A stretch of DNA of 64,000 nucleotides from Nemopilema nomurai (lineage: Eukaryota; Cnidaria; Scyphozoa; Rhizostomeae; Rhizostomatidae): NCBI GenBank assembly GCA_003864495.1, contig ML133420.1, positions 1,917,330 through 1,981,329 of the forward strand, written 5' to 3'. Below are positions 59,700-64,000 of this stretch, piece by piece. Every line of letters begins with the position of its first letter. Within the stretch, counting starts at the first letter, position 1. A program made the position numbers and the translations under genes. The notes beneath the pieces were generated by a model. That model ran no database searches. It saw only the letters and a program-made list of their open reading frames with translations, and was not told where the DNA came from.

Positions 59700-60560
59700 A
59701 TGAAATTTGGTACAAATACACAATTTGACATGCTGATCAAGATGGGATGCAGACCCCACTTCAAAAATGCCCCCAAAAGCTATTTTTAGACTGGGGTACC
59801 TGTACCCAGTCCTTTCTTGATCATCCTCCATATCTTTTAAACTATGCAAGACATAAATCTGAAAATTAGTTTTCTGGCGTAATTTGACATACTATCTAAG
59901 ATGAGATGCAGACCCTACTTCAAAAATGCCCCCAAAAGCTATTTTTAGACTGCGGTACCTGTACCAAGTCCTTTTTTGGTCTTCCTCCATATCTTTTAAA
60001 CTATGCAAGATATATACTCGAAATTTAGTTTTCTGGCGTACTTTGACATGCTGATCAAGACGAGATGCAGACCCCATTTCCGAAATTCCCCCAGAGTCTA
60101 TTTTAAGACTGGAGTACCTGCACCCAGTCCATCTTTTGGCCTCCTTTCATATCTTTTAAACTATGCATGTTATAAACCCGATATTCAGTCTCCTGGCGAA
60201 ATTTGACATGCTGATTAAGATGAGATGCAGACCCCACTTCAAAAATGCCCCCCAAAACCATTTTTAGACTGGGGTACCTGTACCCAGTCCTTTTTTGGTC
60301 CTCCTCCATATATTTTAAACAATGCAGGTCATAAACTCGAAATTTAGTTTCCTGAAGTACTTTGACATGCTAAATAAGACGAAATGAAGAGCCCACTTCA
60401 AAATGCCGCCAAAAGCTATTTTTAGACTGGGGTACCTGTACCAAGTCCTTTTTGGTCTTCCTTCATATCTTTTAAACTATGCAAGTCATTAACCTAAAAC
60501 TCAGTTTAATGACGTGATTTGACATGCTGAATAAGATGAGATGCGATGAAATATTTACTG
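59700..60560 (-). repeat. Left array of ~159-bp subrepeats
   Basis: The phrase gatgcagaccccacttcaaa recurs at about 59747, 59906, 60065 and 60224, with degenerate copies near 60384 and 60537. Each unit also contains ctatttttagactggggtac and catatcttttaaactatgca. Confidence 0.92.
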
Positions 60561-61174
60561 TGGCGTTTATCTAGGCATTTACTGTGGTATTTTGACTCGA
60601 TTGCAACTATATCCCCTTGACTTAGCTTTGCTAGTAGTTTTTCATGCCAAAGCTGAGTCGCAGCAGCACGTATTCACTGATCTAGCCCAAATGTGCTAGC
60701 AGTTCGGAGATTCTTATCCGTGTCAACTTCATCACAAAAGAAGCACGTTGATTCCAAAAGGTTAGCGCTTTGGTATAATGATCTTGTTCCTCTGGATGAG
60801 TTTATATTGTCCTTTTCAGTTTCAGAAAGCTGTCTCCTATTTACTGCTCTTTCGAAGTGATACTTGTCACAACTATTTCTACATGATTTATGAAACTTAG
60901 CAGCATGTGAAATAAACGACTCTTCAAGGGACTGGCATGTTGCCTGAAGTCTTTCTATTTTGAGGCCGTTTGGTAAGAGAAATTGCCTCTGATAACTTTC
61001 GAAATCTTCAGCTAAAGTTATATAGCAAGCATCTTTGTCTTTTTCTTTTTGTTACAAGGGCATAGCATAGTTTTCTACAGTGCTGAGCTGACAAATCAAA
61101 CACGGATCCCAATCTATTTCTCGTTTGGCAAAAGAAGTGGAAGCTTTCACCAACTCAAACCTTCGCTTTGACAT
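60560..61174 (-). pseudogene. Cysteine-rich N-terminal remnant of an element protein
   Basis: An ATG at 61174 reads MSKRRFELVKASTSFAKREI, then DPCLICQ, and meets a stop after 40 codons. In other frames coding continues with ITLAEDFESYQRQFLLPNGL, FHKSCRNSCDKYHFERAVNR, STCFFCDE and KLLAKLSQGDIVAIESKYH. The series of CxxC pairs and a final KYHxxC-like motif resembles the N-terminal part of an uncharacterised protein common beside cnidarian transposons; this is from memory. It is broken by at least three stops or shifts and ends where the left subrepeats start. Confidence 0.6.
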
Positions 61175-61604
61175 TATGCTACTTCATCCTAAAACTGCAA
61201 AATAAGTTTATGAAGATGTCACGTACATTAAAAATAAAAGCATGAGTTAAGGAACCATTGTGTACAACTGGTCATTGACGGAAACTGTTACCAGCTCACC
61301 AACAGTTGTGCAATGCAAAAATGACAATTCAGCTAATTTTTAGTAAACCCTCTCCTTTATCTTGACTCGCTGACTTTTTAATATAATGAGAAACTAGAAT
61401 CCAGAAACTTGCTTTAGGTGGACCCAAGCACCTGCGCAGGTCCGGATTACGAAACAAAACAAAACCATACAAAAATGGATGTTTATTGTTGTATTCAGTA
61501 TTTAATTCTATGTTTTAAAGCAAACTTTCTCGTTTATTACTTGTAGAATTGGAGAGATGTAGAGTAAAGCCAAGATAAAATCCTTTCTCGTATTGTATCT
61601 TGGT

Positions 61605-62150
61605 ACAGGCACCCCAGTCTAAAAATAGCTTTTGGGGGCATTTTTGAAATGGGGTCTGCATCTTATCTTAATCAGAATGACAAATTATGCCAGAAAACTA
61701 ATTTTTGGATTTATATCTTGAATAGTTTAAAAGATATGGAGGAAGACCAAAAGGACTGGGTACAGGTACCCCAGTCTAAAAATAGCTTTTGGGGGCATTT
61801 TGAAGTGGGGTCTACATCTCATCTTAATCAGCATGACAAATTACGCCAGAAAACTAATTTTTGGATTTATATCTTGCATAGTTTAAAAGATACGGAGGAA
61901 GACCAAAAAAGGACTGGGTACAGGTACCCCAGTCTAAAAAATAACTTTTGGGGGCATTTTTGAAGTGGGGTCAGCATCTCAGCATGACAAATTATGCCAG
62001 AAAACTAATTTTTGGATTTATATCTTGCATAGTTTAAAAGATACGGAGGAAGACCAAAAAAGGACTGGATACAGGTACCCCAGTCTAAAAGTAACTTTTG
62101 GGGGCATTTTTGAAGTGGGGTCTGCATCCCATTTTAATCAGCGTGTCAAA
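61605..62150 (+). repeat. Right array of ~157-bp subrepeats, inverted relative to left
   Basis: The phrase tttttgaagtggggtctgca recurs with variants near 61640, 61797, 61957 and 62107. The unit is the reverse complement of the left array unit. Short plus-strand open frames across it (for example 61649-61963) are repeat artefacts. Confidence 0.92.
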
Positions 62151-62218
62151 CTGTGTATTTGTACCAAATTTCATGCTTGTATCATAAAATGCACAATTCA
62201 ACTGCTTAGCGGCTGCAC

Positions 62219-64000
62219 TATATCTATGTAATAAAATCCAGTTGCTATCCTGCCCCTTTTCGATAATTCACTTGACCACCTTATCAACTGGGAACGAGAT
62301 GGAAGAGATGCTGACGAAAATGGATTTATTGTTCTCTTTACACCATTGGTGCGTTGAATAGATTCATAGCGCACAGCGCGAACATACTGATGACGACTTT
62401 CAAGTGCTTGCCTTCTCGTATATGTCTTAATTCGTGTTGCGTCAAAAGTGATTGTGTTTTGCAGAACAGTATTCTGATCAAGAGAAAATATATTTATATG
62501 ATATCAGGAATTAATAAAGGCGTTTTTCGCATGGTATGATAGGTGTTCTTATTTTGTTTAATTTTGTTGATTAGAAAAGTATGTTTATTTGGCGATGTAA
62601 TCTTTCCTATTTCTTCATTTCAAGCGAATAACCCTTTAAATCAAGGAATAAATAAAAATACTGTACACTCGCCGTTGTTTTTTGGCTTTGTAGGAACAAA
62701 TGCTACCGGCTGTTTTTTACTTGTAAGACCTCATCTCATAATTCAGCTTATCACTTTAATTATAAGATTACTCAAGGGGCGCTTCACAACTTTAAGGAAA
62801 TCCGTAGAAATCCCCTACAAGTCCTAAGACTAATTCAAGAATAATTTAAGAATAATTAAAGCTTGATCATTGACTATTTTTTTGTTTATTGAGTTTTTTG
62901 GAAAGCAAAACAAATGCGTATTTCATGCTACATGTTTTGAACTCTTACTAAATACAGAGTAATTTTTGTAGATGATAGTGAGGACTGCATAGAAGTTGAT
63001 GAAATAGACGGAATTAAGATTGTGCTAGATTAAGTTTTATATTTTTTCAATATTTATTGCTGTTATTTTCTTTTCTGTTCTGTCTTGCTCTGTTCTGTTC
63101 TGTTCTTGTTTTGTTTTTTCGTGATGACGTAATACATCAACAAAGATTTGAATTTTTCTGTGATTTTCAGGTAATTTACACCTTATTTCGCTTGAGAATG
63201 ATTTTAAAATAATCTTAGGCTCAAACTAATTAGCAAAAAATAGGTATTCTTATAAAAAAAGTGTGTACACCACCCCCCCTAGCTAAACAGTCAAAAATTT
63301 TTTTGCAAAAAACCTTCGGCTTTTTTGGGTCGTTCCTGGAAACGCCCTTGCTCTAAAATTGAGGGCTAAATTGGTCTACAAGTATGAATGCGTTGGGTCT
63401 AGTCTACAATACGTTGCATGTAGCGTGGCTAAAATGTTCATTGCTTCTAAATCTTGCTCACGAGCCTTCGTCCTGGGGTTCTATCTTATTACACAAAAAT
63501 AACGCGGAACAAGTTAATTCGATCACAAATTAATGCTAATAGCTAATCTTAGTTAGTTAACGCTAATCAAGGAATTATTAATATTCAAATAGTATTTAAT
63601 TAACGCGACGTTCCAATGTCAACAAAACCCTTTTTTGGCTGAAACACATTCAAATTAAGTACAGAAAAAAGAAAATAACAAAACAAATTTTAAGTCAAGG
63701 TGGATTGGATATTCAAATAAAGTATCAGTCNCCTGAAAAATTGTCAATTTTGGTGGCTAAAGTGAAAGAGGTCTAGTATTCCCTGACCAGAGAATATGCT
63801 GATGACTCGAAAAATATTTTACAAGAATCTATATCTAGGATGATGATGACAAAGATGTGGAATTTCAAGCGGAGACAGTTGATAATGAGGATTTGCAAAT
63901 GTTAGAAAATGTATTTTACAGTAAAGTTACTCTTGTGCCTTAAAACTAGGAAAATTGTTTCATCCTTATGGAACTTGTGAAAAGATTTGTATCATCCTTA
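62219..64000. other. No supported gene; minor features only
   Basis: Two small coding-like scraps were seen: a possible last exon at about 62972-63033 on the plus strand (DDSEDCIEVDEIDGIKIVLD after an acceptor tttttgtag), and an acidic stretch near 63840-63940 (DDDDKDVEFQAETVDNED) that could start a gene running out of the window. A tgttc-rich low-complexity run lies at about 63065-63110 and one undetermined base at 63731. Confidence 0.4.

Larger units (their letters stand above)
59646..62218. mobile_element. Inverted-repeat element with tandem subrepeats in both arms
   Basis: The ends are GTGCAGCCG at 59646-59654 and its reverse complement at 62210-62218, each flanked by TA. Just inside, both ends share gaattgtgcattttatgata, then caagcatgaaatttggtaca, then a series of ~159-bp subrepeats, five or six copies on the left and about four on the right, in opposite orientation. 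The centre holds a minus-strand coding remnant (61174-60560). The size is 2573 bp. A two-base TA duplication is weak evidence on its own; the symmetrical ends are the stronger sign. Confidence 0.75.

Noticed and set aside
61649..62231. Plus-strand frames with repeated LKDMEEDQK-type peptides
   Set aside because: They follow the ~157-bp subrepeat period and occur only because the repeat is open in that frame.

Overview
The window reads as AT-rich eukaryotic, almost certainly animal, genomic DNA made of nested and decayed mobile elements. A cnidarian is my best guess. The reasons are the mix of families (ISL2EU with a YqaJ nuclease, THAP9/P-type, piggyBac, Harbinger, MULE with SWIM and PHD domains, BEL/Pao, Copia, RecQ-like helicase fragments, a P2X7-like domain), the many short GT-AG introns inside element genes, and an AT-rich animal-type 28S rRNA fragment. 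I did not find one confident host gene. Organism identity is inference; the domain calls rest on motifs visible in translation.

Layout. 1-3.4 kb: an ISL2EU-like DNA transposon with a frameshifted DDE transposase (+) convergent with a spliced SWIM-YqaJ gene (-). 4.3-7.2 kb: a P-element/THAP9-type transposase pseudogene split by a 679-bp Harbinger-type MITE with TAA target duplication. 7.5-9 kb: a minus-strand coding remnant and a 0.5-kb hairpin repeat. 9.2-15.6 kb: exons of two intron-rich element-type genes on the + strand, with a RecQ-like helicase remnant antisense inside an apparent intron. 15.9-19.5 kb: a P2X7-like fragment and a broken piggyBac transposase. 19.7-22.2 kb: a 5'-truncated Copia element.

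22.2-49.5 kb: one large tandem array of a 50-bp monomer, all in one orientation, about 17.4 kb in total. It is interrupted by a 6.0-kb BEL/Pao retrotransposon (22747-28781, 390-bp LTRs, 5-bp target duplication AATAT) and by a 3.8-kb segment (33431-37254) that begins with a near-perfect 0.5-kb palindrome and ends in CpG-dense sequence. The minus strand of the monomer has no stop in any frame, so the array gives long but meaningless open frames. 49.5-49.9 kb is a second, degenerate ~55-bp repeat.

50-53.6 kb: weak coding-like exons, an antisense 28S rRNA fragment and a duplicated carbonic-anhydrase-like exon. 53.9-59.7 kb: the most interesting locus, a minus-strand gene whose exons join in phase to encode, in order, a Ulp1-like cysteine protease, two C2H2 fingers, a FLYWCH-like domain, a MULE transposase, a SWIM finger and a PHD finger, with three one-base frame breaks. 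59.6-62.2 kb: a 2.57-kb inverted-repeat element whose arms are tandem ~159-bp subrepeats in opposite orientation, abutting the 5' end of that gene. 62.2-64 kb: no recognisable gene.
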